Source: DASYKT01 sp963718105 (GTDB taxonomy: Bacteria; Acidobacteriota; Blastocatellia; Pyrinomonadales; Pyrinomonadaceae). From it: a stretch of 64,000 nucleotides of DNA. Positions 22,756-31,119 of the stretch are shown here, piece by piece. Within the stretch, counting starts at the first letter, position 1, and each line of letters begins with the position of its first letter. The DNA lies in NCBI GenBank assembly GCA_963718105.1, contig OY970352.1, positions 2,356,001-2,420,000 on the forward strand, in the 5' to 3' direction. The notes below the pieces were generated by a model. It ran no database searches. It was given only the letters and a program-made list of their open reading frames with translations, and was not told where the DNA came from. The position numbers and the translations under genes are program-made.

Positions 22756-23583
22756 TCAAAATGTATTCGCTTGCAGTAAGTCGTGAATGTTTTTCAGGAT
22801 GGTCAAAAGGCTTTCGAGTCTTTCGAGCGGCAGTTGATTGGGGCCGTCGCTGGGTGCATTTTTCGGATCGTTATGGACTTCCATAAATACGGCGTCGATA
22901 CCGCAGGCTACACCGGCCCGGGCCATGTTTTCTATATACTCGGATTGTCCCCCGGTTGCTTTGCCCAAACCGCCCGGAAGCTGCAGCGAATGCGTAACAT
23001 CAAAAACCACCGGCACGCCAAAACTGCGCATGATCGGGAACGAGCGAAAATCAACCACCAGGTTGTTATAACCAAAGCTGGCGCCGCGCTCGGTGAGCAG
23101 GATCTTTTCGCCGCCGGCGGCCTGTAATTTTTCGACGATGTTTTTGGTATCGTGCGGCGCGAGAAACTGCCCTTTTTTAACGTTCACCGCGCGGCCGCTT
23201 TTAGCGCATTCGACCAGCAGATCCGTTTGTCGGCAGAGAAACGCGGGGATCTGCAAAATATCGGCGACTTCCGCCACCTTTTCAACCTGCCACGGCTCAT
23301 GGACGTCCGTCACCACCGGCAACCCGGTTTCTTTTTTGATCTGCGCCAGCACCTTTAACCCTTCTTCCATTCCGTGGCCGCGAAAACTTTCGATCGAAGA
23401 ACGATTGGCTTTATCAAAGGAAGATTTATAGACCAGGTCGAGCCCCACCTTTTTCGTGACCGCGGAAATTTCCCGCGCCATCATCGAGGCATGCTCGTAC
23501 GATTCGACCACACACGGCCCGGCAATGATCGTCAGCCGCCCGTCGCCGAACGTTGCGTTCCCTGCGTTAAAGGATTTGCCCAT
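22756..23583 (-). CDS. kdsA: 3-deoxy-8-phosphooctulonate synthase (KdsA)
   Basis: Condenses phosphoenolpyruvate with arabinose-5-phosphate to Kdo-8-phosphate, the committed step of Kdo synthesis in the cytoplasm. Length 275, normal. Family segments are clear: IAGPCVVES near the start, KSSFDKANRSS, GLPVVTDVHEP, QIPAFLCRQTDLL, NVKKGQF, GASFGYNNLVVDFRS, PVVFDVTHS and FMEVHNDP. The metal-site residues of the class (Cys12 region, His, Glu, Asp) are compatible with the metal-dependent type because Cys is present in AGPCVVE. It lies 150 bases downstream of pyrG on the same strand, with an R2 repeat between. kdsB is further upstream. Confidence 0.96.
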   Translation of the reverse strand: MGKSFNAGNATFGDGRLTIIAGPCVVESYEHASMMAREISAVTKKVGLDLVYKSSFDKANRSSIESFRGHGMEEGLKVLAQIKKETGLPVVTDVHEPWQVEKVAEVADILQIPAFLCRQTDLLVECAKSGRAVNVKKGQFLAPHDTKNIVEKLQAAGGEKILLTERGASFGYNNLVVDFRSFPIMRSFGVPVVFDVTHSLQLPGGLGKATGGQSEYIENMARAGVACGIDAVFMEVHNDPKNAPSDGPNQLPLERLESLLTILKNIHDLLQANTF

Positions 23584-23597
23584 AAATGAAATAAATG

Positions 23598-23709
23598 ATT
23601 ATCGTAATGAGGTCAGTACCGGGAACGTAGTGACCGGCTAATGATTCGCTTTTACACGGAAGCCGGTCACTACGTTCCCGGTACTGACCCCGTTACTTTT
23701 TGACTTCAA
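23598..23709. repeat. R2 inverted repeat, copy 2
   Basis: GAGGTCAGTACCGGGAACGT and its complement ACGTTCCCGGTACTGACC enclose a 30-base centre. The right flank CGTTACTTTTTGACTTCAAC is shared with the copy ending at 40861, so the repeated unit is longer than the palindrome. Confidence 0.82.
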
Positions 23710-23731
23710 CCGATATTTCGAACAATGTCAG

Positions 23732-25447
23732 TTATACTTCCGCTTCGTTTATCTCCGCCCTTTCCTTTACTTCAACTGGCTTATCACTAGTCACATCTTC
23801 CTTCAAGTTCTCACTGGCCTGCCGGTTTTCCCAGGCAGCTTTTACAAATGAAGTAAACAGAGGATGCGAGGCCCACGGTTTTGATTTGTATTCCGGGTGA
23901 AACTGGCAGCCGACGAACCAGGGGTGGACGTCACGCGGAAGCTCGATCATCTCGATGAATTTTCCGTCGGGTGAGACACCGCTAAAGGCCATGCCTTTTT
24001 CCGTCAGCTTATTGCGAAACGCCGGGTTGAATTCATAACGGTGGCGATGGCGTTCGCTGATCTCTTCCGCATCCTGATATATCTCCCTGACCAGCGAACC
24101 TTCGGAAAGCTTGCACGGCCAGGCGCCCAGGCGCATTGTCCCGCCGAGCTTTTCGACATCGACCAGATCGCGTAATTTGAAAATGACCGGGTGCGTCGTC
24201 TCCGCGTTGAATTCCGTGGAATCCGCTTCCGTGTCTTCGCAGACATTGCGGGCAAATTCGATGCAGGCGGTCTGCATTCCTAAGCAAATTCCCAGATAAG
24301 GTGTGCCGGATTTTCTCGCGTGGGTGATCGCCCGGATCATTCCCGCGACGCCGCGTTTGCCAAAACCGCCGGGTACCAGGATCGCGTCAAAATCATTAAA
24401 ACGCGTTTCATAATCTTCGGTCATCAGGCTTTCTGATTCTATCCAGGTAACATTTACTTTGACATTGTTGGCGATGCCCGCGTGCGTCAGAGCTTCGCGC
24501 AGCGATTTGTATGAATCTTCCAGCTCGACATATTTTCCGACGATGGCAATGCTCACCGTACCGTTCGAAGGTTCCTTGATTATCGATACTATCTCGCGCC
24601 AGTTGGTAATGTCGGCTTCTTTCGAGCGGTCATCCAGTTTTAATTGCTGCACGATCAATTCATCCAGATTCTGCTCGTGCAATCGAAGCGGCGCTTCGTA
24701 GATCGTGGGAACATCGAGCGCTGAAATAACGGCCTGTTCCTTCAAATTACAAAACAACGCGATCTTTCCGCGCAGATCACGGGAAAGCGGATGTTCCGAA
24801 CGGCAAAGCAAAATATCGGGTTGAATGCCGATCTCGCGCAGTTCGCGGACGGAGTGCTGCGTCGGTTTGGTTTTGAGTTCCCCGGCGGCAGCGATGTAAG
24901 GCACCAGCGTAACGTGAATAAACAGCGCATTGGATTCTCCGACGTCATTTCGCAGTTGGCGGATGGCTTCCATAAAAGGCAGCGATTCGATATCGCCGAC
25001 CGTCCCGCCGATCTCGACGATGATCACATCCTCTTCGCCTTGTTTTTCAACGGCGCGGATCGCGTCCTTTATTTCATTGGTTATATGCGGAATGACCTGG
25101 ATGGTTTTTCCCAGGTAATCACCGCGGCGTTCTTTTTCGATGACCGAAAGATAGATGCGGCCGCTGGTCCAGTTATTGGCTTTGGTCAGCTTGGCGTGCG
25201 TAAAACGCTCATAGTGTCCGAGGTCGAGGTCGGTTTCCGCGCCGTCGTCGGTGACAAAAACTTCGCCGTGCTGGAAAGGCGACATCGTACCCGGATCGAC
25301 ATTTATATACGGGTCAAGTTTGATAAAAGTGACCTGCAAACCGCGCGATTCAAGCAGGCAGCCGATAGAACTTGCCGCCAGCCCTTTGCCGAGGCTTGAA
25401 ACCACACCACCCGTAACAAAAATGAATTTAGTTTGTTTTTCAGTCAT
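23732..25447 (-). CDS. pyrG: CTP synthase (PyrG)
   Basis: Makes CTP from UTP, ATP and glutamine. The N-terminal synthetase domain starts KFIFVTGGVVSSLGKGL (P-loop) and contains KLDPYINVDPGTM and the QVIPHIT region. The C-terminal class I glutamine amidotransferase domain has the oxyanion loop PGGFGKRG, nucleophile Cys in GICLGMQ and the late His/Glu in QFHPEYKS. At 571 residues it is some 25 longer than usual because of a charged C-terminal tail (KEDVTSDKPVEVKERAE). Its start overlaps the stop of the small membrane protein gene at 25440 by 8 bases (ATGACTGA), so the two are probably translationally coupled. CTP is a substrate of KdsB, whose gene is immediately upstream, a common pyrG/kds pairing. 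Confidence 0.97.
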   Translation of the reverse strand: MTEKQTKFIFVTGGVVSSLGKGLAASSIGCLLESRGLQVTFIKLDPYINVDPGTMSPFQHGEVFVTDDGAETDLDLGHYERFTHAKLTKANNWTSGRIYLSVIEKERRGDYLGKTIQVIPHITNEIKDAIRAVEKQGEEDVIIVEIGGTVGDIESLPFMEAIRQLRNDVGESNALFIHVTLVPYIAAAGELKTKPTQHSVRELREIGIQPDILLCRSEHPLSRDLRGKIALFCNLKEQAVISALDVPTIYEAPLRLHEQNLDELIVQQLKLDDRSKEADITNWREIVSIIKEPSNGTVSIAIVGKYVELEDSYKSLREALTHAGIANNVKVNVTWIESESLMTEDYETRFNDFDAILVPGGFGKRGVAGMIRAITHARKSGTPYLGICLGMQTACIEFARNVCEDTEADSTEFNAETTHPVIFKLRDLVDVEKLGGTMRLGAWPCKLSEGSLVREIYQDAEEISERHRHRYEFNPAFRNKLTEKGMAFSGVSPDGKFIEMIELPRDVHPWFVGCQFHPEYKSKPWASHPLFTSFVKAAWENRQASENLKEDVTSDKPVEVKERAEINEAEV

Positions 25448-25760
25448 TTTTCTCCTCGTTGTCTCCGTTCTCGCCTATCTCCTCGTTCTCCTCGTCTGTT
25501 TCGCCCCCGTCGCCCTGATCTTTCTTTTTGTTATACCGGCCCTGTTTTATTTCCTGGGTCGCCACAATTGCATTTTCCGTCGATGGATCGAGAAATTTCT
25601 GTAATTCCATCATCCCCGCGCCCACCAGGCTGACCCCTTCCGACGCCCGTTTTTCAAATTCCTCGGCCGATATCTTTTTGGGTTTGCTCAGATAGCGCAA
25701 AAACAAAAATGCGCCCAGCCCCATCGCCACTAATATTCCAAAACCTATCCAATCGTTCAT
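25440..25760 (-). CDS. small membrane-anchored protein of unknown function
   Basis: A 106-residue protein with one N-terminal transmembrane helix (WIGFGILVAMGLGAFLFLRYL), then a short amphipathic part (SAEEFEKRASEGVSLVGAGM) and an acidic tail dominated by E, D, G, K and N. No family is recognised. It lies between kdsB and pyrG and overlaps the pyrG start by 8 bases, which argues that it is expressed with them. A role linked to CTP or Kdo synthesis is only suggested by position. Confidence 0.75.
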   Translation of the reverse strand: MNDWIGFGILVAMGLGAFLFLRYLSKPKKISAEEFEKRASEGVSLVGAGMMELQKFLDPSTENAIVATQEIKQGRYNKKKDQGDGGETDEENEEIGENGDNEEKND

Positions 25761-25764
25761 AATC

Positions 25765-25881
25765 GTATCGCCGGCGTCTCGCCGGCTGTCCTGAAGGCGT
25801 CCCGCCTTCAGCTAATTCAGAGAAATGCGGACGCGGACGCATCCGCGACAGCCCCGCCGGTAGACGCGACGGCGGCGCTAC
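25765..25881. repeat. R5 compound palindrome, copy 2
   Basis: Shares GGCTGTCCTGAAGGCGTCCC with copy 1 at 16699 and has outer arms related to GTAGCGCCG(CC). It fills the gap between kdsB and the small membrane protein gene. Confidence 0.78.
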
Positions 25882-26705
25882 AAATTCTCCAGGATCTTTT
25901 TCACCCTCTGATAATCCTCTTCAGTATCGACCCCGATCGAAGGTTCGATAGCCTCGATCACTTTTATACGGGCGCCGTTTTCCAAAGCCCTTAGCTGCTC
26001 CAGCAGCTCTGTTTTTTCGCCGGGCGTTTGTTCTAATTTTGTATATTTTAACAGATACTCCCGGCGATACACGTAGAGCCCGGTATGTTTTCTAAATACC
26101 GAAAGAAGCCCCGGCTCATTTTGCAGCGCGCTTGCCAGATCGCCGTGTTTTTTGACCGCTTCACGGGGAAACGGAATTGCCGCGCGCGAAAAATAAAGCG
26201 CGAATCCTTCGGCGTCGGTTACCACTTTGACTACATCCGGGCTCAAAACGTCTTTGATATCGTTTATCGGCTCGCACGACGTTACGATGTCCGCACCCCC
26301 TGCTTCTGCCGCGAGCATCGCCTCTACCGCCCGTTCTATCGTGCCGGTATCGATCATCGGCTCATCGCCCTGAACGTTCACCACGATCGTGCCTGCGGGA
26401 AATGTTTCGGCTGCTTCGGCGATGCGGTCGCTGCCGCTTTGATGATCGGCAGAAGTCATCACGCACCCGTAATCCCCGTAACCGTCGCAACCGGCATTTT
26501 CCAACGCTTCTTTAATTCTCGGATCGTCGGTCGCAACTATCACCCGGTCAACGTTTCGTGCCGACCGGACCCGTTCGGCCGTATGCAGGATCAATGGTTT
26601 TCCGGCCAAAGGAAGCAACAATTTCCCCTCCAGGCGCGTAGAATGATAGCGCGCGGGGATTACTGCGATAACTTGTATGTTGGATTTTTGTTCCGTGTGG
26701 CCCAC
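25878..26705 (-). CDS. kdsB: 3-deoxy-manno-octulosonate cytidylyltransferase (KdsB)
   Basis: Transfers CMP from CTP to Kdo, activating it for lipid A glycosylation. The nucleotidyltransferase signature VIAVIPARYHSTRLEGK is at residues 12-28. The VIVATDD, QSGSDRIAEA, NVQGDEP and IDTGTI segments follow, and the C-terminal SIGVDTEEDYQRV matches family ends. Length 275 is slightly long because of about ten extra N-terminal residues. The most upstream start is a GTG at 26705; no strong ribosome-binding site precedes it, so the exact start is uncertain. It is the first gene of a minus-strand series kdsB, small membrane protein, pyrG, kdsA. It is divergent from the CPBP protease gene. Confidence 0.94.
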   Translation of the reverse strand: MGHTEQKSNIQVIAVIPARYHSTRLEGKLLLPLAGKPLILHTAERVRSARNVDRVIVATDDPRIKEALENAGCDGYGDYGCVMTSADHQSGSDRIAEAAETFPAGTIVVNVQGDEPMIDTGTIERAVEAMLAAEAGGADIVTSCEPINDIKDVLSPDVVKVVTDAEGFALYFSRAAIPFPREAVKKHGDLASALQNEPGLLSVFRKHTGLYVYRREYLLKYTKLEQTPGEKTELLEQLRALENGARIKVIEAIEPSIGVDTEEDYQRVKKILENL

Positions 26706-26804
26706 GGGATTACAGACTATATTGCTTTTGCCCCCACGTCAACTTCGGTCAAACTTTAAGCTTTGAAGTTTCAGTTTTAATGTGTATTCTTTGATTTGAG
26801 CATT

Positions 26805-27680
26805 ATGCAGCAAGAACAAATTCCTTTCAGCCTTCCCGACGGCCAAACAATTTTTGCTCCCGTTCCAGAACCTCCAGGCCCACCATATCAACCGACCCCG
26901 AACGATCCGCCGTGGGGTGTTACAACTGCTTTTGTTTCGTGGCTGGTCAGTGTATTCCTGCTGATATTTGTCGGAAACATCGGGGTTATTATCTATGCCA
27001 TATCCCAAAATGTAGCGCGCGAAGACCTGGAAAGCTTTCTCCTGAGCCCGAATGTCATCCTGATCGCCATCGCTTCAGTCATTCCGGCGCATATTCTGAC
27101 ACTAATATATTGCTGGTTGGTGGTAACCCAAAAAGGAAAGTACCCGCTTAGTAAGACGCTCGGCTTTAAATGGGGGAAATTTCATTTCGGGTATGCGCTG
27201 CTGACGGTCGTGTTGTTTTATGCGATCTTCGGTGTGCTGGCTTATTTTTTGGGTGATGAAGACCACCAGTTGATGAAAATACTGCGAAGCTCGCGGGCCG
27301 CTTCGCTGATCGTGGCATTTCTGGCCACATTTACCGCGCCGATCGTGGAAGAAACCGTTTATCGCGGGATCATCTACTCGGCATTTCAGCGAACTTTTGG
27401 TATCCCTCTCGCGATCGGCCTTACCAGCCTGCTTTTCGCCGGCGTCCATTTTGCTCAGTATTCGACCAGCGCCACGGCGATCATTATGATCTGCATCTTA
27501 AGCCTGGGTTTGACGCTTATCCGGGCGAAAAGCGGAAACCTGCTTCCCTGCATCGTAACTCACATGATCTTCAACGGTTTACAGGGAATTGTGCTGGTTT
27601 TGCAGCCTTATCTGGAGGATCCGGCCACAACACCGGCTCCGGTCGAGGCCCTGATCAGATTTTGCACCTTTACCAACTAG
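26805..27680 (+). CDS. CPBP-family intramembrane glutamic endopeptidase
   Basis: Integral membrane protein of the CPBP/Abi (Rce1-like) family. After a proline-rich cytoplasmic N-terminus, roughly seven membrane segments follow. The catalytic motifs are all present: EETVYRG (Glu-Glu-x3-Arg), FAGVHF (His) and THMIFN (His/Asn). Homologues cleave prenylated proteins or bacteriocin-like peptides, or act in membrane signalling; the substrate here is unknown. The ATG at 26805 was chosen over a TTG three codons upstream. It is divergent from kdsB and appears monocistronic. Confidence 0.88.
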   Translation: MQQEQIPFSLPDGQTIFAPVPEPPGPPYQPTPNDPPWGVTTAFVSWLVSVFLLIFVGNIGVIIYAISQNVAREDLESFLLSPNVILIAIASVIPAHILTLIYCWLVVTQKGKYPLSKTLGFKWGKFHFGYALLTVVLFYAIFGVLAYFLGDEDHQLMKILRSSRAASLIVAFLATFTAPIVEETVYRGIIYSAFQRTFGIPLAIGLTSLLFAGVHFAQYSTSATAIIMICILSLGLTLIRAKSGNLLPCIVTHMIFNGLQGIVLVLQPYLEDPATTPAPVEALIRFCTFTN

Positions 27681-27898
27681 GCACCGGTTAGATCCCGGTA
27701 TTTGGGAACTTTTCCTTCTTTAAAGCGTGAAACTACCTGGCGGTATCTCTTTCCGCCGTATTATCCTGCAACTTTTTTGAAAAAAGCACGTCTAATGTAA
27801 ATGGCTTACAACTTTGGTTGTATATGCCGACATCCTAATATACGACTCAGCCGAAGTCATAAGGTCGAATTTAACGGCTGATCATTTGGAATAATAAT
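27681..27898. other. intergenic gap
   Basis: Between the CPBP gene and the 85-residue ORF. No repeat or clear promoter is recognised by eye. Confidence 0.5.
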
Positions 27899-28156
27899 AT
27901 GGCAACCTTCAAAGACCCGGTCAGATGTTTCGCACCTCTCGAAGTAGTCGAAAGACTTCTCGAGATACGAGAAGAACTGGGTTACCGTCAGGCAATATAT
28001 TTGCATAGTTCAATGGGTTTAGCCGATTTTCTGGACGCGCACGGTTTTGATGTTTATGCTTTTAACGGGCGGGACCAGGAGATAAATTACGGCGATTATC
28101 GCGCGCCGATGGTTCCCGGCGGCGACCATGTCCATAATTCAATAAAAGCTCATTAA
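27899..28156 (+). CDS. hypothetical 85-residue protein
   Basis: No family is recognised. The sequence is amphipathic rather than low-complexity: helical FAPLEVVERLLEIREELGYRQ, then LHSSMGLADFLDAHGFDVYAF and a polar end with PMVPGGDHVH. No signal peptide or membrane segment is seen. Codon use resembles neighbours, and a good terminator follows 28 bases after the stop, which supports a real transcript. No strong ribosome-binding site precedes the ATG. Confidence 0.55.
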   Translation: MATFKDPVRCFAPLEVVERLLEIREELGYRQAIYLHSSMGLADFLDAHGFDVYAFNGRDQEINYGDYRAPMVPGGDHVHNSIKAH

Positions 28157-28184
28157 GTTCACAACCAGGGAACGCTAGCGGAAG

Positions 28185-28213
28185 GGGCAAGGCTTAGGCC
28201 TTGCTCTTTTTGT
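28185..28213 (+). terminator. rho-independent terminator
   Basis: GGCAAGG...CCTTGC hairpin followed by TCTTTTTGTT, 28 bases after the stop of the 27899 gene. Confidence 0.75.
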
Positions 28214-28214
28214 T

Positions 28215-28328
28215 ATGGAGCGCATAAACTCCCCTCCTTACAAAGGAGGGGGTGACACGCGCTTCGCGTGACGGGGTGGTTCTCTCGAACGCTATCGCGT
28301 TCGTGCGGGCAGGGATGCCCGCGCTCCA
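28215..28328. repeat. R3 repeat, copy 2
   Basis: Nearly the same as 15118-15219: ACTCCCCTCCTTACAAAGGA, GGGGTGGTTCTCTCGAACGC and GATGCCCGCGCTCCA. It is placed directly after the GAF/SpoIIE gene stop on the other strand. Confidence 0.85.
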
Positions 28329-28331
28329 AAC

Positions 28332-29630
28332 CTATATAGATTTGATCAGGAAAAGCGTCCAGTCGTCTTCCAGGTTTTCGTGGCCGGCAAATTCCAGCAC
28401 TTGCTGGTGAATGAATTCAACCAGTTGTTTGGCCGGCAGATCGATCTTTTCCAGGATCCTTGTGCCGAGCCTGTCACGGCCGAATTCTTCGCCGTGTTCG
28501 TTGGTGGCTTCGGTAATACCGTCCGTATAGATCGCCAAAACCTCGCCGGGCTCTCTGAACCGCAGGAAGTGCTGATGGTAATGCTCGTCTTTAAACATTC
28601 CCAAAGGCCGGTCGCCATATTGAATAGTTCTGGTTTCGCCCGATGTGCTGATCATCAGCGGCGGATTATGCCCGGCGTTTGAAAACACGAACGTTTTATT
28701 CTGCGCGTCGAGAATGCCGTAGATGGCGGTGACATACTGGTTGTCTTCGGTCGATTCCCAGAGCAGATTGTTGACCTTAGCCATGGCGACGTGGGGCGCA
28801 TAGCCCGTCTGCGAAGCGGAGCGCAAGCTTGCGCGCAGGAATGCCGCCAGCAGCGCCGCCGGAATCCCTTTCCCCGCGGCATCAGCCACCACGATGCCTA
28901 TCTGGTCGCCAAAGATCTGGACCCAATCGTAATAGTCTCCGGAAACTTCCTCGGTGGGAAAATTATAGCCGCTGATATCAAAGCCCTTCAGAAGGGGATC
29001 GCTTTGCGGCAAAAGCTCGAGCTGTACCTGACGCGCCACTTCGAGCTGTGCCTGCAGGCGTTTTTTCTCCACTACCTGCTCGTGCAGTTCCACTTTTTCG
29101 ATAATGATCGCTACGTGCGTGGCGAGCATTATCAAGACCTGCAGATCGTCTTCGGTATAGGCGTTGAGCTCGTCGCTTTCCAGATCGAAAACGCCGATCA
29201 CTTCATTGTTCGAAACGATCGGCGCAACTATCTCGGAACGGGTGCGGTGGCGGGCCTCAAAATAACGCGGGTCTTGTGAGACATCCGGGCAAAGAATGGT
29301 CTTGCCGGTTTGCGCGACATAGCCGATAAAGCCTTCGCCGACACGCAGCTTCGGATCCGCCAGCTCGCCCAGCTCATAACCGTTGAGCGCCGCGGAGCGA
29401 AACGAGCAGGGCTCGTCTTCGCCGTTTCCTTTGGCGCTGCAATCGACGAGATAAATTCCCGCGGCATCGTAAGGTATCAGCGAACCGAGCGTGTCCATCA
29501 CCAGCTTTAACACTTCATCCAGGTCAAGCGAGCGGCTGATCTTCTTGGTGATATCAAGCAGAAGCCTCAGCTTATCGACAACGGAAAGATCCCTGTCCGG
29601 GACCGGTGATTGAAAGATTTGATCAGCCAT
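28332..29630 (-). CDS. GAF-domain PP2C (SpoIIE/RsbU-type) serine phosphatase
   Basis: A cytosolic 432-residue signalling protein. Residues about 20-180 are a GAF domain (LLLDITKKISRSLDLDEVL, YDAAGIYLVD, GEGFIGYVAQTGK, ARHRTRSEIVAPI). A short coiled linker (VEKKRLQAQLEVARQVQLELLPQ) leads to a SpoIIE phosphatase domain from about residue 215. That domain has metal-binding aspartates in SGDYYDW, VADAAGKGIPAALLAA, FSNAGHNPPL, IYTDGITEATN and EDDWTLFLIK. Such proteins dephosphorylate anti-anti-sigma factors in partner-switching stress responses. No STAS or anti-sigma gene is next to it, so the partner is encoded elsewhere. Confidence 0.92.
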   Translation of the reverse strand: MADQIFQSPVPDRDLSVVDKLRLLLDITKKISRSLDLDEVLKLVMDTLGSLIPYDAAGIYLVDCSAKGNGEDEPCSFRSAALNGYELGELADPKLRVGEGFIGYVAQTGKTILCPDVSQDPRYFEARHRTRSEIVAPIVSNNEVIGVFDLESDELNAYTEDDLQVLIMLATHVAIIIEKVELHEQVVEKKRLQAQLEVARQVQLELLPQSDPLLKGFDISGYNFPTEEVSGDYYDWVQIFGDQIGIVVADAAGKGIPAALLAAFLRASLRSASQTGYAPHVAMAKVNNLLWESTEDNQYVTAIYGILDAQNKTFVFSNAGHNPPLMISTSGETRTIQYGDRPLGMFKDEHYHQHFLRFREPGEVLAIYTDGITEATNEHGEEFGRDRLGTRILEKIDLPAKQLVEFIHQQVLEFAGHENLEDDWTLFLIKSI

Positions 29631-29641
29631 TTATTTTACGG

Positions 29642-30265
29642 CTATTTTTTCGGAAAATTAGGATCGGCTTTTACTTCCTCGATCTGCTTGTTATGGCGCT
29701 CCGAATGCGCGGCGATGAAGAAAAACCATTGCCAGGCGTCGGCCGGCCCCATCCCGGGCGTGTCCATAAAATGCACCCGCAGATTTTCTTTTGTTTCCTC
29801 GATAAATTTTATCGTGTTATTGCGGCGTTCTTTGAAAGTATCCGCCGCGCTTCCCGGCACTTTCGTATCGCTCGGCACGATCGGCTCCGGAGCTTTGAAT
29901 TTCGACGTCCGGTCGGGGATCACCTGCATTATCTTGGCTTCTTTTCCGGCAGCATCCGCGCGTTTTTCCGGAGTCTCGGGAGTTTTCATGACCTGGTTTA
30001 TGATCAGATCAAAGAGAAAATTTTCGGCCAGCGCCAGATGCTGGGTGACTTCCCTGACCGACCAGCGATCGGGGCCGGGTTTAAAATTGAGCTGTGCTTC
30101 AGAAAGCCCTTTATTGTTTTCGAGCACTTTATCCCTGGAGCTCTTAAGATAATCGACGATCTGTTTGCGCTCGGCTTTGGTCAGCGTGGTCGGAGCAGTG
30201 TCCTGCGCGTTAACGGCAAAAGTAAAAAACAAAACTGCAAAAATTAAAAAGCTAAGTCTTTTCAT
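29642..30265 (-). CDS. exported DinB-family protein
   Basis: A 207-residue protein with a Sec signal peptide (MKRLSFLIFAVLFFTFAVNA). It has a DinB/YfiT-like four-helix bundle: YLKSSRDKVLENNKGLSEAQLNF, then WSVREVTQHLALAENFLF and a later AAHSERHNKQIEEVK. The three histidines (QHLALAE, AAHSERHNKQ) fit the metal site of the family. Exported DinB proteins are known in Acidobacteriota and relatives, but their function is unresolved; metal-dependent thiol transfer is known for cytosolic relatives. It is 11 bases from the next minus-strand gene start (29630), so a small operon is possible. Confidence 0.85.
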   Translation of the reverse strand: MKRLSFLIFAVLFFTFAVNAQDTAPTTLTKAERKQIVDYLKSSRDKVLENNKGLSEAQLNFKPGPDRWSVREVTQHLALAENFLFDLIINQVMKTPETPEKRADAAGKEAKIMQVIPDRTSKFKAPEPIVPSDTKVPGSAADTFKERRNNTIKFIEETKENLRVHFMDTPGMGPADAWQWFFFIAAHSERHNKQIEEVKADPNFPKK

Positions 30266-30298
30266 AAGATCTACTTCCTTTACTTAATTGTTCCCGCC

Positions 30299-30347
30299 AA
30301 ACTCCCCTCCTTACAAAGGAGGGTGCCCGAAGGGCGGGGTGGTTCTC
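30299..30347. repeat. R3 repeat, copy 3 (short)
   Basis: AACTCCCCTCCTTACAAAGG then CGGGGTGGTTCTCT. Truncated relative to copies 1 and 2. Confidence 0.75.
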
Positions 30348-30382
30348 TGTCTTCGAATAAAATCAAACTAAATCCTTAAACG

Positions 30383-31000
30383 CTATTTCTTCTGGTATTT
30401 CCAGTGGCGCGATTTTCCTTCCGAGATCCATTCGATCGCCGTTTCCACCCGTTTCTTTTTTGTATCTTCCGTTTTGGCGTCGGCGATCCAATCCGCATAC
30501 TCGCGCACCTTAGACGGGGCGAAAGCCTTCCACACTTCCAGCGCTTTTTTATTCTTTTTCAGCGCCGCCAGCAGTTCATCGGGAACCGCGGTTTCTTCCT
30601 TTTTCTCGCCGGTTTTCGTTCTGGCCGGAGCTTTAACGCCCTTGTCATTGAGTTCAGCGGCTTTCTTGATATAACCAAGCAGCACTTTGTCCGACGGCAG
30701 GTCTTTTAAAGACTTCAATTGCCCGAGGTGCCCCATCGTGGTCTTACCCATCTGCGTGAGCTTTCCCTTCAACTCGGGTATCAAAGTTCCCTTCCAAAAA
30801 CCGAAGGCGCAGTGATTCTTGAAGGCTGCCATGTTACAGAACGGCCCTTTGTAATCGAAATGAGGGCAGCTCCATTTGAGTTTCTCTTCGACATCGGGAC
30901 AAGCTTTGTGAACCAGTTCACGCAGGTGCGTCAGGATGGGCTTGGCAAAATCCGCGGATTTTGCGATGTAAGCGTCAATCCCTTTTTCTCGTTTTCCCAT
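30383..31000 (-). CDS. YdeI/OmdA-family (DUF1801-like) protein
   Basis: A 205-residue cytosolic protein. The N-terminal half has the DUF1801 pattern (DAYIAKSADFAKPILTHLREL, CPDVEEKLKWSCPHFDYKG, CAFGFWKGTLIP). The C-terminal half matches YdeI/OmpD-associated proteins (PDELLAALKKNKKALEVWKAF, REYADWIADAKTEDTKKKRVE, ISEGKSRHWKY). The biochemical function is not established for this family. The start at 31000 (MGKREKGIDAY) is preferred; the open frame continues upstream into repeat R4 with no homology. Confidence 0.85.
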   Translation of the reverse strand: MGKREKGIDAYIAKSADFAKPILTHLRELVHKACPDVEEKLKWSCPHFDYKGPFCNMAAFKNHCAFGFWKGTLIPELKGKLTQMGKTTMGHLGQLKSLKDLPSDKVLLGYIKKAAELNDKGVKAPARTKTGEKKEETAVPDELLAALKKNKKALEVWKAFAPSKVREYADWIADAKTEDTKKKRVETAIEWISEGKSRHWKYQKK

Positions 31001-31011
31001 AAGAAAATTCG

Positions 31012-31097
31012 GAGCGCACAATTTATTGTGCACGAACGCGGAAGCGTTCGAAATTTAGATCGCCACGCGATCTTGCCGAATAAATTCGGCGCTCCAT
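31012..31097. repeat. R4 repeat (GGAGCGCACAATTTATTGTGC...CGGCGCTCC), copy 1
   Basis: Hairpin GCACAATTTATTGTGC, an inner AACGCGGAAGCGTT hairpin, then GCCGAATAAATTCGGC ending in GCTCC. Related copies are at 35637 and 50550. Confidence 0.82.
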
Positions 31098-31119
31098 TTT
31101 GGTTCCATTTCGGCGTTCC

